A stretch of DNA of 64,000 nucleotides from Anaerocolumna sp047777345 (GTDB lineage: Bacteria; Bacillota; Clostridia; Lachnospirales; Lachnospiraceae). The notes below the pieces were generated by a model. That model was not told the DNA's origin. It ran no database searches and saw nothing but the letters and a program-made list of their open reading frames with translations. A program made the translations under genes and the position numbers. The stretch lies in NCBI GenBank assembly GCA_047777345.1, contig JBKEEJ010000015.1, positions 1 through 64,000 of the forward strand, written 5' to 3'. Each line of letters starts with the position of its first letter. Position 1 is the stretch's first letter. Shown here one piece after another: positions 17,418-25,814 of the stretch.

Positions 17418-17606
17418 GATTCCTCCAGCTATACAGGTGCTGTTAACAGTGACGGTACGGCTGCGGCATCCCTTTCTGTAACACTTGATTCAACCAGCAC
17501 CTGGACTTTGACCGGTGACAGTTATATTACGGAATTCAAGGGAAGCCTGGACAATGTTATAACCAACGGTTATACTTTATATGTAAACAATACTGCGGTA
17601 AAATAG
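17418..17606 (+). pseudogene. 3' remnant of a secreted beta-helix or adhesin-like protein
   Basis: In one frame, after a TAG at 17415, the sequence reads SSYTGAVNSDGTAAASLSVT, then LDSTSTWTLTGDSYITEF and a short C-terminus ending in NNTAVK. This Ser/Thr/Asp-rich 'SLTLDSTSTWTLTGDSYIT' ending is one I associate with large secreted carbohydrate-binding-like proteins of Firmicutes. No start or ribosome site exists; the upstream body is gone. A terminator at 17660 may belong to the lost gene. Confidence 0.65.
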
Positions 17607-17659
17607 TTAAAATAATTGAGTTTCTCAAAATAGCCAAATAAACAGGGGCATTTATCAGG

Positions 17660-17687
17660 GGGTCTGGTAAAACCAGGCCCTTTCTTC
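17660..17687 (+). terminator. intrinsic terminator
   Basis: gggtctggt (17660-17668) pairs with accaggccc (17672-17680), allowing one G-U pair, and is followed by tttctt. Confidence 0.7.
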
Positions 17688-17750
17688 TGCCGATTATTGA
17701 CAATTTTCTACCATTATATTAGAATGAAGTAATAACATAAGGAGTTTGTG

Positions 17751-18446
17751 ATGATTGAACAATATGCGATTAACATAAACAAGATAGAAAAAGCAGATAA
17801 ATTAAGTAATATAATACATATTTTATCAAAAGAAAAAGCGGATCGAATTAAACGGTTTCATTTTGAAAAAGATAAGGTACGGGCAATTGTTGGAGAGGCA
17901 TTGGTACGTTATTTGTTAATAAAGAATTACAATATTAGTAATTCGGATATTCGATTTGGATATAGGGATAAAGGCAAACCTTATTTCATATCTCCTGATG
18001 ATAAAATTGATTTTAACATTTCTCATGCAGGCTCCTGGGTAGTATGCGCAGTAGGAGATTCGAAAATTGGAATTGATGTTGAGCTGATACAGGAAAAAGA
18101 AATTGAATTTGTAAAATATGTATTTACAGCACAAGAATATAATTATTGGTTGACCTTACCAAAGGAGGAACAAAGGAATTATTTTTATCAATTATGGACA
18201 ATGAAAGAAAGTTATTCAAAATATCTTGGTATTGGTCTGGGACTGCAATTTAACAAGGTTTCTTTTGAGTCATTGTGTAATGGTTACTATACTATATATA
18301 ATGATAAGAATTGTGTTTTATATTCACAGCAATTTGACAGGGATTATTATCTATCTGTTTGTGTTGACAAAGATAAAAAGGAAGGCATTGATTCTCAAGT
18401 AAAATGCATTGATATATGTGATTTATATAAAATATTGTTAGAGTGA
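17751..18446 (+). CDS. 4'-phosphopantetheinyl transferase (Sfp family)
   Basis: Protein of 231 residues that moves phosphopantetheine from CoA to a carrier-protein serine. The two family motifs are present: the Mg-binding IGIDVEL near residue 107 and WTMKESYSKYLGIGL near residue 155. Two-domain length means Sfp/Gsp type (secondary metabolism or broad use) rather than the short AcpS. No NRPS/PKS gene is nearby, so the partner carrier is unknown. ATG 17751 follows TAAGGAG. It ends at a shared bidirectional terminator. Confidence 0.9.
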   Translation: MIEQYAININKIEKADKLSNIIHILSKEKADRIKRFHFEKDKVRAIVGEALVRYLLIKNYNISNSDIRFGYRDKGKPYFISPDDKIDFNISHAGSWVVCAVGDSKIGIDVELIQEKEIEFVKYVFTAQEYNYWLTLPKEEQRNYFYQLWTMKESYSKYLGIGLGLQFNKVSFESLCNGYYTIYNDKNCVLYSQQFDRDYYLSVCVDKDKKEGIDSQVKCIDICDLYKILLE

Positions 18447-18501
18447 GTAAAAACTGTATCCAAAGTTAAAATAATAACTTTTCCTTTTATCCGGATAATA
18501 A

Positions 18502-18540
18502 AAATGGCTTTTTACTCTGTAAAGAATAAAAAAGCCATTT
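18502..18540. terminator. bidirectional terminator between the Sfp gene and the PII/DUF1538 operon
   Basis: aaatggcttttt (18502-18513) pairs with aaaaaagccattt (18528-18540). T-runs on both strands make it suitable for both converging transcripts. Confidence 0.8.
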
Positions 18541-18622
18541 ATCATCAAATATATATTATAAAATATATATTATATTATGAAAAGAATACATTTAAAAGCA
18601 ATATGATATTATAAAAACGTCT

Positions 18623-18934
18623 TTATAGACTAAGTCCTACTGCATTTGATACCGGAAGAGTAAAGCATATGCCATGAGCTTCCGTCTTAAAGCCGGAATA
18701 ATGTTTTATGCTGTCCATAATTCTGTCCGCAGCATCACTGTCAATGACAGTTAATACGATTTCTTTTTCTTTATCCGTACTGATACCCATGATCTCTTTG
18801 TGTTGAAAACTATAACGGCGGGCATTTATAATCGTAGCACCACAGGAGCCTTGTGAACGGATATACTCAACTATCTTTTCAGCAAATCCCATATTAACAA
18901 CAATATACAAGGCTTTCAAATTACGATCTGTCAT
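18623..18934 (-). CDS. PII-like regulatory protein (second copy)
   Basis: Protein of 103 residues with a ferredoxin-like PII fold: strand ALYIVVNMG, helix AEKIVEYIRSQG, a T-loop-like segment (INARRYSFQHKEIMGISTD) and a second repeat KEIVLTVIDSDAADRIMDSI. The uridylylated tyrosine context of classical GlnB is not present, so it belongs to the wider PII-like group that binds nucleotides or anions. The start was set at 18934 because GGAGGAAAAA precedes that ATG; the longer frame overlaps the gene before it. Third gene of an operon with a DUF1538 membrane protein. Confidence 0.8.
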   Translation of the reverse strand: MTDRNLKALYIVVNMGFAEKIVEYIRSQGSCGATIINARRYSFQHKEIMGISTDKEKEIVLTVIDSDAADRIMDSIKHYSGFKTEAHGICFTLPVSNAVGLSL

Positions 18935-18947
18935 TTTTTCCTCCAAT

Positions 18948-19259
18948 TTATATTGACAACTTATCAACAGGAACGGTAAACGCGATACCTGTGTTGGGTT
19001 TGTCAAAATTTAATTTCGTAATAAATTGTTCCATTAGTTGGGCAGTTAAATTGCTTGCTAACAAACAAGTTATCATAATTTTTTTTTCATCCGCAAGAAG
19101 ACCAAGCATATCTTTAAAATAGTTGGAAGTTGCTCCTCCTTTGGCATAGACTACGTCAATCAGATGACAGCCAGAGTCAAGTAACAATTTTAGTATATCT
19201 TCCTTATATTTTCTTGCAGCAACTACAGTTAAATAGTCAATTGCACAATCAGAATCCAT
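18948..19259 (-). CDS. PII-like regulatory protein (first copy)
   Basis: About 103 residues with the same fold as its neighbour: strand YLTVVAARKYKEDILKLLLD, T-loop region AKGGATSNYFKDMLGLLADE and second strand KIMITCLLAS. Sequence identity to the other copy is low, so the two may form heterotrimers or sense different signals. The start lies a few bases after the DUF1538 stop codon: ATG 19259, or TTG 19262, behind GGAGGGAAC, showing tight translational coupling. PII proteins gate transporters encoded beside them, such as AmtB, so it may control the DUF1538 protein. Confidence 0.8.
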   Translation of the reverse strand: MDSDCAIDYLTVVAARKYKEDILKLLLDSGCHLIDVVYAKGGATSNYFKDMLGLLADEKKIMITCLLASNLTAQLMEQFITKLNFDKPNTGIAFTVPVDKLSI

Positions 19260-19264
19260 CAAGA

Positions 19265-20947
19265 TTAATTGGTTCCCTCCTTCGTTATTTTTGACTCCAA
19301 ACTATTGCTATCCTCAATTATATCATAGTCTGAAATATTCTCAACTTGTTTTGTCAAATGTTCTTCCTGATTAACAAAAGCAGCAAGTTCTTCCAGTTCT
19401 TCCAGTTCAGCTTCATTAGCAGCTTTATCCAGTTGCTTTTCAACTTTGTCATATACAATACCTAAAAATTGGACGGCTATCAATGGAGTAACCGAAATAA
19501 AGGCAATAATTCCAAAACCATTAATTAAAATAGACTGTCTGCCGGAAGTGGAATTGTTAGCCACAGCCTGTGCCACACCAAGGGTGAGAGGGGTTAGAAA
19601 GGCGGAGGTTAATGCACCGCCGGAAACACCGCCGGAGTCAAAAGCCAAACCTACAAATAACTTCGGGGTGAATATCATCATAGTAAGGGCAATGGCATAC
19701 AGCGGCACCAAAAACCAAAGAATATTTACCCGGGTTAAAATTTTAACCATGGCAAGTAAAGCCGCAAAACCGATTCCGATGGCAAGGGTAATCCGAATGG
19801 TCAGTTTACTTATATGGCCATTCGTAATTTCTTCCAGTTGCTCTCCCAATACGGTAACGGCAGGTTCCGACAGAGTAATAGCCGCACCAAGAATGTATGC
19901 GACAAGCAACAGCAACCATTTAAACCAGTCCGGACGAGAAGAATCCAAAAATACTTCACCAATGTATTTGCCTGCGAAAGCAAAGCCGTAGTCAATTCCG
20001 CAAAGAAAAATCATTAATCCGATAAACACTACAATAGAGCCAAGTAAAATGTGAATGAAATCTTTTTTTGGCTGTTTTATAAAAAAGAATTGAAAGGGCA
20101 AAAAAATTGCAATTATCGGTAAGAGAGCCAAAGTAACTCCCAATAAATTACCGGAAATAATTTCACTTATGGTATTTTCGGTACCCGGAGCATATAACTG
20201 TTCCGGAGGAAATGTCCCGTTATATTTTATGTTAAGTATAACAGCGTAGACAGATAATGCAAGTATTGGGCCAATAGAAGCCAAACCGATAATACCAAAG
20301 CTTTCATCATTACTTTTGTGTCTGGACATTGTGGCAGAAACTCCCATGCCCAGTGCCAGTATGAACGGAACAGAGATATCACCGGTGGTTGCTCCGCTTC
20401 CGTCAAAGGCCAGAGCAACAAATTCATTTGGAACAAAGATTAATAAAATAAATGTGATAATGTACAATACGGCAAAAGTTATCTTAATATTGATGTCTTT
20501 CATAATCCGGTAAAGGGAAAAACCTACCAAAATTCCGATACCTAAGCCCATGACCCAGATAAAAACGGATTCGTTAATAATGGGCAGGATCATATTTGTT
20601 TGTTTGGCCAAAACAGTAAGTGCAGGCTCGGCAACCGTGGCAAACACCCCAAATACCAAACCAAAAAAGATGATAAAGACAGGCTTTTTTAATTTTATCA
20701 GTGATCCTCCCACAAGCATACCAATCGGAAGAATACTGATATTAAGCCCCACCAAAAAAATTGCTTGCCCAATAACCACACTGCAATATCCGACAATCAG
20801 CTTTATGTAGGCGGACAAGCTGTTTAACGGCGCCATAAAAACGCAAACGATAATGATGATTATTGCAAGAGGTAGTGAGGAAATAAATACTTCCTTCAGC
20901 GTGGTGTTTAATAAAGTTAGTTTGCTTTTTAAGTTCAGCTTATTCAT
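19265..20947 (-). CDS. DUF1538 family membrane protein, probable transporter
   Basis: About 560 residues with many hydrophobic helices and an internal duplication: each half carries a helix pair with the motif (A/S)EPA(L/V)TVL (VAEPALTVLAKQ near residue 106, LSEPAVTVLGEQ near 360) and a later GLAFD/ALAFDGSGA(T) stretch. Such inverted or repeated halves with unwound conserved loops are typical of secondary transporters. An acidic cytoplasmic tail of ~60 residues follows the last helix. The substrate is unknown. ATG 20947 follows AGGAG. Leads an operon with two PII-like genes, which suggests a gated transport system. Confidence 0.85.
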   Translation of the reverse strand: MNKLNLKSKLTLLNTTLKEVFISSLPLAIIIIIVCVFMAPLNSLSAYIKLIVGYCSVVIGQAIFLVGLNISILPIGMLVGGSLIKLKKPVFIIFFGLVFGVFATVAEPALTVLAKQTNMILPIINESVFIWVMGLGIGILVGFSLYRIMKDINIKITFAVLYIITFILLIFVPNEFVALAFDGSGATTGDISVPFILALGMGVSATMSRHKSNDESFGIIGLASIGPILALSVYAVILNIKYNGTFPPEQLYAPGTENTISEIISGNLLGVTLALLPIIAIFLPFQFFFIKQPKKDFIHILLGSIVVFIGLMIFLCGIDYGFAFAGKYIGEVFLDSSRPDWFKWLLLLVAYILGAAITLSEPAVTVLGEQLEEITNGHISKLTIRITLAIGIGFAALLAMVKILTRVNILWFLVPLYAIALTMMIFTPKLFVGLAFDSGGVSGGALTSAFLTPLTLGVAQAVANNSTSGRQSILINGFGIIAFISVTPLIAVQFLGIVYDKVEKQLDKAANEAELEELEELAAFVNQEEHLTKQVENISDYDIIEDSNSLESKITKEGTN

Positions 20948-21264
20948 CACGTTCTCCTATCTCTGTTTTATGTAATTTATATATAAGGTTTTAACAAATA
21001 AACGAATAACAGGAACCATAAGTATCCAAGAAAGTAAACTCTAGATACTCTGACACAAAATATACAAGTAATTTATCTCACTTCGCCATTGAAATGATCT
21101 GAAAAAATAGAACATAAAAAATCTAATCAAATGAATTGAAAATAGAATTTATAATATGAAAAAATTTCTGTCAGGCTTATATACACTTATTCATATTATA
21201 CATTATTTTAAGTATTCGGCAAATAGAATTTTACTCATTTATATTAATTTTATTTTTTTGGTTA
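20948..21264. other. intergenic region between DUF1538 operon and IS element
   Basis: AT-rich, with no reading frame or clear hairpin. It should contain the leftward promoter of the DUF1538 operon, which I could not locate with confidence, and the left flank of the IS30 insertion. Confidence 0.5.
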
Positions 21265-22472
21265 ATTGTAAAATCAAATTGAACACCTAAAAAAATAGAT
21301 CCATGGAGGATTCTTTGGTAGAATTAAGTTACCACACAAAAACCTACAAAGGAGATCGCAACCATGGATCAAACTTATTCTACCACATTTACCCCCGATC
21401 GCGAAAGGGGTCAGCACTTAAAATTTGAAGATCGTTGCAGTATCAAAATTTATAAAAAACTTGGTTACTCCCTTCGTAAGATTGCAGAAGCAATCAATTG
21501 TTCTGCTTCTACCGTAATGTATGAACTTCGGCGTGGAACCAGCAAGCGTAATGGAGACAGAGGACGTAATCCTGAGTATTCTGCAAAACGTGGCCAACAG
21601 AACTACGAAATAAACAGGTCAAGATGCCACAAGCCACATGCTCTTGATGAGAACTCAAAGTTTCTAAAATGGGTTATTAAGCAGGTCAAGGAACATCATT
21701 GGTCTTTTGATGCCTGCGTAGGTTATGCCAGACTTCATGAGCTGTTTCCTGCTGAGGATATTGTTTGTACCAAGACGCTTTATAATGAACTTTGGGCCGG
21801 AAATCTGCCGCTGGTACCACATGATTTTCCGGAAGCCTTGTCAAGAAAGCCAAGAAAGAACCAGCCTCGTAAAAGCAAACGTTTTCTTGGAAAAAGTATT
21901 GATGAACGTCCGGAAACAGTATCCACTAAAGAGGAATACGGTCACTGGGAAATCGACACAGTTGTCGGACACAAGGCCGGTCATGAATCAGTGGTACTAA
22001 CGTTGGTTGAGAAGAAAAGCGATTATTATATAGCCATAAAAATACCCGGCAAAGATGCAGAATCCGTAATGGCAGCCATGGAAACCCTTAGAGAAGAATA
22101 CGGCGAGGCTAAATTCAGTGAAGTATTCAAGACCATTACTGCCGATAACGGTACTGAGTTTGAGAGGCTATCTGAACTTGAAACATGGGGAGTAGGGATC
22201 TACTTTACACATCCGTATTCATCCTGGGAAAGAGCCCAGAATGAACGACATAACAGGATTTTTCGCAGATATGTTCCAAAAGGGGTTTCCATTGAGAAAT
22301 ATTCTGCAGAACAAATCCTGTGGTTTGCTGATGAGATGAACGAACTTCCCCGGAAGCATCTTGGGTACCGAACACCGGCGGAACTTTTTGAAGAGTTTCT
22401 GGATCAGGTGTATTCAATTGGCAAAGTACAAGGTAACTTAATTACCAGTGGTGTTCAATTTGAAATTGCAAT
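21265..22472. mobile_element. IS30-family insertion sequence
   Basis: Terminal inverted repeats of 23 bp bracket a single transposase gene: left attgtaaaatcaaattgaac acc at 21265-21287, right at 22450-22472 in reverse orientation, with 20 of 23 bases matching. Both ends are flanked by TTA (21262-21264 and 22473-22475), which fits the 2-3 bp target duplication known for IS30. The right repeat overlaps the end of the transposase gene. The element looks complete at about 1.2 kb. The exact outer boundary should be confirmed against other copies. Confidence 0.8.
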
Positions 22473-22476
22473 TTAG
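21364..22476 (+). CDS. IS30-family transposase
   Basis: Protein of 370 residues. The N-terminus carries a helix-turn-helix (LKFEDRCSIKIYKKLGYSLR, KIAEAINCSASTV), typical of IS30. The DDE catalytic residues are visible as HWEIDTVVG (first D), ITADNGTEF (second D) and ERAQNERHNRIFRRYVPKG (E), with the usual spacing. AAAGGAG lies before ATG 21364. The frame is intact, so the element could be active. The stop codon TAG at 22474-22476 falls just outside the right inverted repeat, partly in the flanking target site. Confidence 0.95.
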   Translation: MDQTYSTTFTPDRERGQHLKFEDRCSIKIYKKLGYSLRKIAEAINCSASTVMYELRRGTSKRNGDRGRNPEYSAKRGQQNYEINRSRCHKPHALDENSKFLKWVIKQVKEHHWSFDACVGYARLHELFPAEDIVCTKTLYNELWAGNLPLVPHDFPEALSRKPRKNQPRKSKRFLGKSIDERPETVSTKEEYGHWEIDTVVGHKAGHESVVLTLVEKKSDYYIAIKIPGKDAESVMAAMETLREEYGEAKFSEVFKTITADNGTEFERLSELETWGVGIYFTHPYSSWERAQNERHNRIFRRYVPKGVSIEKYSAEQILWFADEMNELPRKHLGYRTPAELFEEFLDQVYSIGKVQGNLITSGVQFEIAI

Positions 22477-22654
22477 GATTTTATTTTTTTATGAAAAATT
22501 TAGAAAAGTACTTGCATTGAATAATAATTGATTTTTGTGTAAATTTATTCCATAATGGCAATGATATATAATGGTATTCATATTGACATTATAGGAATTC
22601 CTGTGTATAATCTCGGATAATACCAAAAATAGGTAAATGGGAGGCAATTTACTT

Positions 22655-23677
22655 ATGACTTTAAAGGAAATTGCAATTCGTGCAGGCGTATCGGTTTCAA
22701 CCGTTTCCCGTATTATTAATTCGGAAGATGACAGCTTCGCCAGAAAAGAAATACGTGAAAAAGTATGGCAAATCATCAGAGAAACAGAATATGTTCCCAA
22801 CCAGACAGCCATAGAATTAAAACAGAACAAAAGCAGAAATAACCGCAAAGAGCCCAATACCATAACTTGTATACTCGGGAGAACGAAAAATCTGGAGGAT
22901 AATCCTTTTTTTGCACAGGTTGCACGAGCTATTGAGCAAAAAGCACTTAAAATGGGATATGTGGTATCTTTATTTTACTCGGTACTGGATTTGACCAACC
23001 TGGATTTAATAGAAAAAATTGATTCTGTGAAATCCCGTGGAGCTGTTGTAATTGGCCGTTTTGAAATGGATGCCATAAACTTTTTAAAATCCCATTATAA
23101 AAATATAGTGTATGTCGGGAGAAATGTAATTGATGCGGATTTGGACCAGGTTATTTGTGATGGATACGAAGCAACGAAAGAAGCACTGAACTATTTGATT
23201 CAATGCGGTCATAAAAGAATTGGTTATATCGGAGAAACTGTCAATGAAACCCGCTACAGTGCCTACTTAAATGTGGTTGCCAGAAAAAAGCTGGAGTTTG
23301 ACAGGAATCTGGTTTGTTCCTGCCCTCAAAATGGCATTGGCGGATATCAGGGTGCCGATATTTTATTAAAAAAAGCCTTTCCCTTACCGACAGCCGTGTT
23401 TTGTGCCACGGATGTGGCAGCTATCGCAGCAATTCGCCGATTTACGGAGGCAGGTATAAGGATTCCGGAGGATATTTCCGTTGTGGGAATGGATGATATT
23501 GAGTTGGCCGGATATGTTTCTCCTATGCTTACTACAATAGGTATGCCAAAAACAGAATTAGGTAATATTGCGGTACAGACTTTGATCAGCCGTATTAATA
23601 AAAACCATAAGCTTCCCATGAAAATCTTTCTCCCCTATAAACTGGCTGTTCGGGAGAGTGTTGCAAAACGTACGTAA
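22655..23677 (+). CDS. LacI-family transcriptional regulator upstream of the sulfate genes
   Basis: Protein of 340 residues: an N-terminal LacI HTH (TLKEIAIRAGVSVSTVSRII) with hinge, then a periplasmic-binding-like effector domain (CGHKRIGYIGE; ATDVAAIAAIRRF; ISVVGMDDIELAGYVSP) of normal length. ATG 22655 is used because GGGAGG at 22639-22644 precedes it. It reads in the same direction as the sulfate transport and activation operon 225 bp downstream. A palindromic AAACGTTT lies in that gap, so local control is likely. Its effector would be expected to be a sugar-like or small organic molecule, which makes the sulfate context unusual. Confidence 0.9.
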   Translation: MTLKEIAIRAGVSVSTVSRIINSEDDSFARKEIREKVWQIIRETEYVPNQTAIELKQNKSRNNRKEPNTITCILGRTKNLEDNPFFAQVARAIEQKALKMGYVVSLFYSVLDLTNLDLIEKIDSVKSRGAVVIGRFEMDAINFLKSHYKNIVYVGRNVIDADLDQVICDGYEATKEALNYLIQCGHKRIGYIGETVNETRYSAYLNVVARKKLEFDRNLVCSCPQNGIGGYQGADILLKKAFPLPTAVFCATDVAAIAAIRRFTEAGIRIPEDISVVGMDDIELAGYVSPMLTTIGMPKTELGNIAVQTLISRINKNHKLPMKIFLPYKLAVRESVAKRT

Positions 23678-23686
23678 CAATGAATT

Positions 23687-23765
23687 AGCTGTTGCAGCAT
23701 TATGTTTTACAGGAATGGAAATATAAATCTGTTCCTGTATTCGTATCACGCATAATGCAGCAGCT
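23687..23765. terminator. nested hairpin between the LacI gene and the sulfate operon
   Basis: Outer arms agctgttgcagcattatg (23687-23704) and cataatgcagcagct (23751-23765) pair over 15 or more bases. Inside, acaggaa and ttcctgt (23709-23715, 23732-23738) form a second stem. T-rich sequence follows. The nested plan and the arm sequences match the element at 55891-55992. It probably ends the lacI transcript. Confidence 0.6.
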
Positions 23766-23781
23766 CTTTATTTTGTTACGC

Positions 23782-23831
23782 AAACGTTTTACTTTTTTTC
23801 TGTTGCATAGGAATAAATTGTAAAGTATAAT
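23782..23831 (+). promoter_or_regulatory. promoter and LacI-type operator of the sulfate operon
   Basis: TTGCAT (23803-23808) and TATAAT (23826-23831) are 17 bp apart, a good housekeeping promoter. Just upstream is GCAAACGTTTTAC with the palindromic core AAACGTTT (23782-23789), the typical centre of LacI/CcpA-family operators. Its place upstream of -35 would suit activation or looping as well as repression. Confidence 0.65.
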
Positions 23832-23902
23832 TATAAATCATACTAATCATATATGAATTTCTGTATTAAACAGGAATATTATTTTTGAGGAAAGGAGTAT
23901 TT

Positions 23903-24946
23903 ATGAAAACCAAAAAATTGCTTACTTTTGGATTATGGGCTGCTGTAATAACGGGGGTGTTATCTGCTTGTGGCGGTAAGGTTAATGATACCGTTTCTTC
24001 TGATTTAAAGACCATTGAAATTACCAATGTTTCTTATGATCCTACGAGAGAATTGTATGAAGCTTATAACGAGGAGTTTGCAAAGTATTGGAAAGAAAAG
24101 ACCGGACAGGAAGTTAATATTATTGCATCTCACGGAGGTTCCGGAAAACAGGCTCGTTCCGTTATAGAAGGCAACGAAGCTGATGTGGTGACTCTGGCAT
24201 TGGCCTATGATATTACCGCAATCGAAGAAGCCGGTCTTATAGAAAAGGGCTGGCAGAGTGAACTGGAAAACAATAGCTGCCCTTACACTTCTACCATCGT
24301 TTTTCTGGTACGAAAAGGTAACCCCAAACAGATCAAAGACTGGGATGACCTGATAAGAGAAGAGGTAAAAATTATTACCCCCAATCCGAAAACTTCCGGA
24401 GGGGCCAGATGGAATTACTTAGCAGCCTGGGCCTATGCGGATAAAATTTATAATCACGACGAAAACTTGGTGAAAGATTTCATAAAGAAGTTATATGCCA
24501 ATGTACTGGTGCTGGATTCCGGAGCCAGAGGATCAACCACAACCTTTGTGGAAAACGGACAGGGGGATGTGCTTTTAGCCTGGGAGAACGAAGCTTATCT
24601 TTCCATAGAAGAACATCCGGGGGAATATGAGATAGTTACTCCCAGCATAAGCATCCTTGCCGAGCCTCCGGTTGCCATTGTGGATAAAGTAGCAGATACC
24701 CGGGGAACAAGAGAAGTTGCAACGGCTTATCTGGAATATCTGTATTCGGACACCGGACAAAGAATAGCAGGAAAAAATTATTACAGGCCTACCAATCCTG
24801 AGATTTTAAAAGAATTCAGTGACGTTTTTAATTTAGATTTAGAATTGCTTACCATTGATGATCCTTTGTTTGGCGGCTGGAATGAAACCCAAAAGAAGCA
24901 TTTTGAAGACGGAGGAATTTTTGATCAGATTTATACCGGTGAATAA
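23903..24946 (+). CDS. sulfate ABC transporter substrate-binding lipoprotein
   Basis: Surface-anchored binder of about 347 residues from the Sbp/CysP family. The signal peptide ends in a lipobox (VLSACGG). Family motifs follow: EITNVSYDPTRELYEAYN near the mature N-terminus, SHGGSGKQARSVIEG, the NPKTSGGARWNYLAAW signature and DSGARGSTTTFVENGQGDVL. ATG 23903 follows AAAGGAG; the TTG at 23885 is not needed. First gene of the sulfate operon, 23 bp before the permease gene. Confidence 0.93.
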   Translation: MKTKKLLTFGLWAAVITGVLSACGGKVNDTVSSDLKTIEITNVSYDPTRELYEAYNEEFAKYWKEKTGQEVNIIASHGGSGKQARSVIEGNEADVVTLALAYDITAIEEAGLIEKGWQSELENNSCPYTSTIVFLVRKGNPKQIKDWDDLIREEVKIITPNPKTSGGARWNYLAAWAYADKIYNHDENLVKDFIKKLYANVLVLDSGARGSTTTFVENGQGDVLLAWENEAYLSIEEHPGEYEIVTPSISILAEPPVAIVDKVADTRGTREVATAYLEYLYSDTGQRIAGKNYYRPTNPEILKEFSDVFNLDLELLTIDDPLFGGWNETQKKHFEDGGIFDQIYTGE

Positions 24947-24969
24947 AGAAAAACGGAGGCATTTAAACC

Positions 24970-25800
24970 ATGAAAAGACGTAAAAATAAGCAGGTAATCC
25001 CGGGTTTTGGAATTTCAATGGGAGTTACAATATCATTACTTAGTTTAATTGTGCTGATACCTTTAGGTTCACTGGTATTGAATGCCTCAACCATGGGAAT
25101 ACATACTTTTTTCGATACGGTTACCGATAAAAGAATAGTTCATGGATATTTGGTAAGTTTTTCCTGTTCTTTTATCGCAGCCATTATAAACGGAGTATTT
25201 GGTGTTATATTAGCCTGGGTATTGGTGCGTTATGATTTTCCCTGCAAAAGATTAATGGACGGACTTATTGAACTGCCCTTTGCCCTTCCTACGGCTGTGG
25301 CAGGTATTGCCTTAACCACTTTATATTCTGACAAAGGTATAATCGGAAAACTTTTGGGAGTATGGGGAATAAAAGTTTCTTATACCAGACTTGGCATTAT
25401 TGTTGCCATGATTTTTATAGGAATTCCCTTTGTAGTCAGAACCATTCAGCCGGTTCTTATCGATTTGGATCCCCAGTATGAAGAGGCTGCCAATGTGCTT
25501 GGTGCCAGCAAATTAAAAATTTTCTTTTGCGTCATATTTCCCGAAATAAGGCCGGCCCTTTTAACGGGTTTTGGCCTTGCCTTTGCAAGGGTGGTGGGGG
25601 AGTATGGCAGTGTGGTATTTATTGCCGGAAATATTCCTTTTAAGACAGAGATTGCTCCTCTTTTGATAATGACCAAACTGGAACAGTTTGATTATAACGG
25701 AGCTAATGCCATCGCTTTGGTAATGCTTGCCTTTTCCTTTATTATTTTATTGGCCATTAATTCCATTCAAGTTTATGCCAATAAATTTACCAGGGAATAG
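24970..25800 (+). CDS. cysT: sulfate ABC transporter permease CysT
   Basis: Inner-membrane permease of 276 residues with about six transmembrane helices. The ABC coupling (EAA) loop is visible as YEEAANVLGASKLKIFFCVI near residue 175. The LPFALPTAVAGIALTTLYS segment is characteristic of sulfate/molybdate permeases. CGGAGG precedes the ATG. Pairs with the next gene product to form the membrane channel; the order Sbp-CysT-CysW-CysA is the standard one. Confidence 0.94.
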   Translation: MKRRKNKQVIPGFGISMGVTISLLSLIVLIPLGSLVLNASTMGIHTFFDTVTDKRIVHGYLVSFSCSFIAAIINGVFGVILAWVLVRYDFPCKRLMDGLIELPFALPTAVAGIALTTLYSDKGIIGKLLGVWGIKVSYTRLGIIVAMIFIGIPFVVRTIQPVLIDLDPQYEEAANVLGASKLKIFFCVIFPEIRPALLTGFGLAFARVVGEYGSVVFIAGNIPFKTEIAPLLIMTKLEQFDYNGANAIALVMLAFSFIILLAINSIQVYANKFTRE

Positions 25801-25814
25801 AAAGGAGCTTGTCC

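Larger units (their letters stand above)
17298..17750. other. gap holding a hairpin, a gene remnant and a terminator
   Basis: After queF comes a hairpin without T-tail (acaatattcca 17310-17320 with tggaatattgt 17329-17339). It is followed by the eroded 3' end of a secreted repeat protein (17418-17606) and an intrinsic terminator (17660-17687). No intact gene is present. Confidence 0.7.

Noticed and set aside
18540..18600. Palindromic run of TATATATTATAAAATATATAT as a regulatory site
   Set aside because: Simple AT-rich sequence next to a terminator; dyads arise here by composition alone.
19446..19991. Plus-strand open frames of 180 residues or less across the DUF1538 gene
   Set aside because: They are antisense shadows of a clear membrane-protein gene and lack ribosome sites or family motifs.
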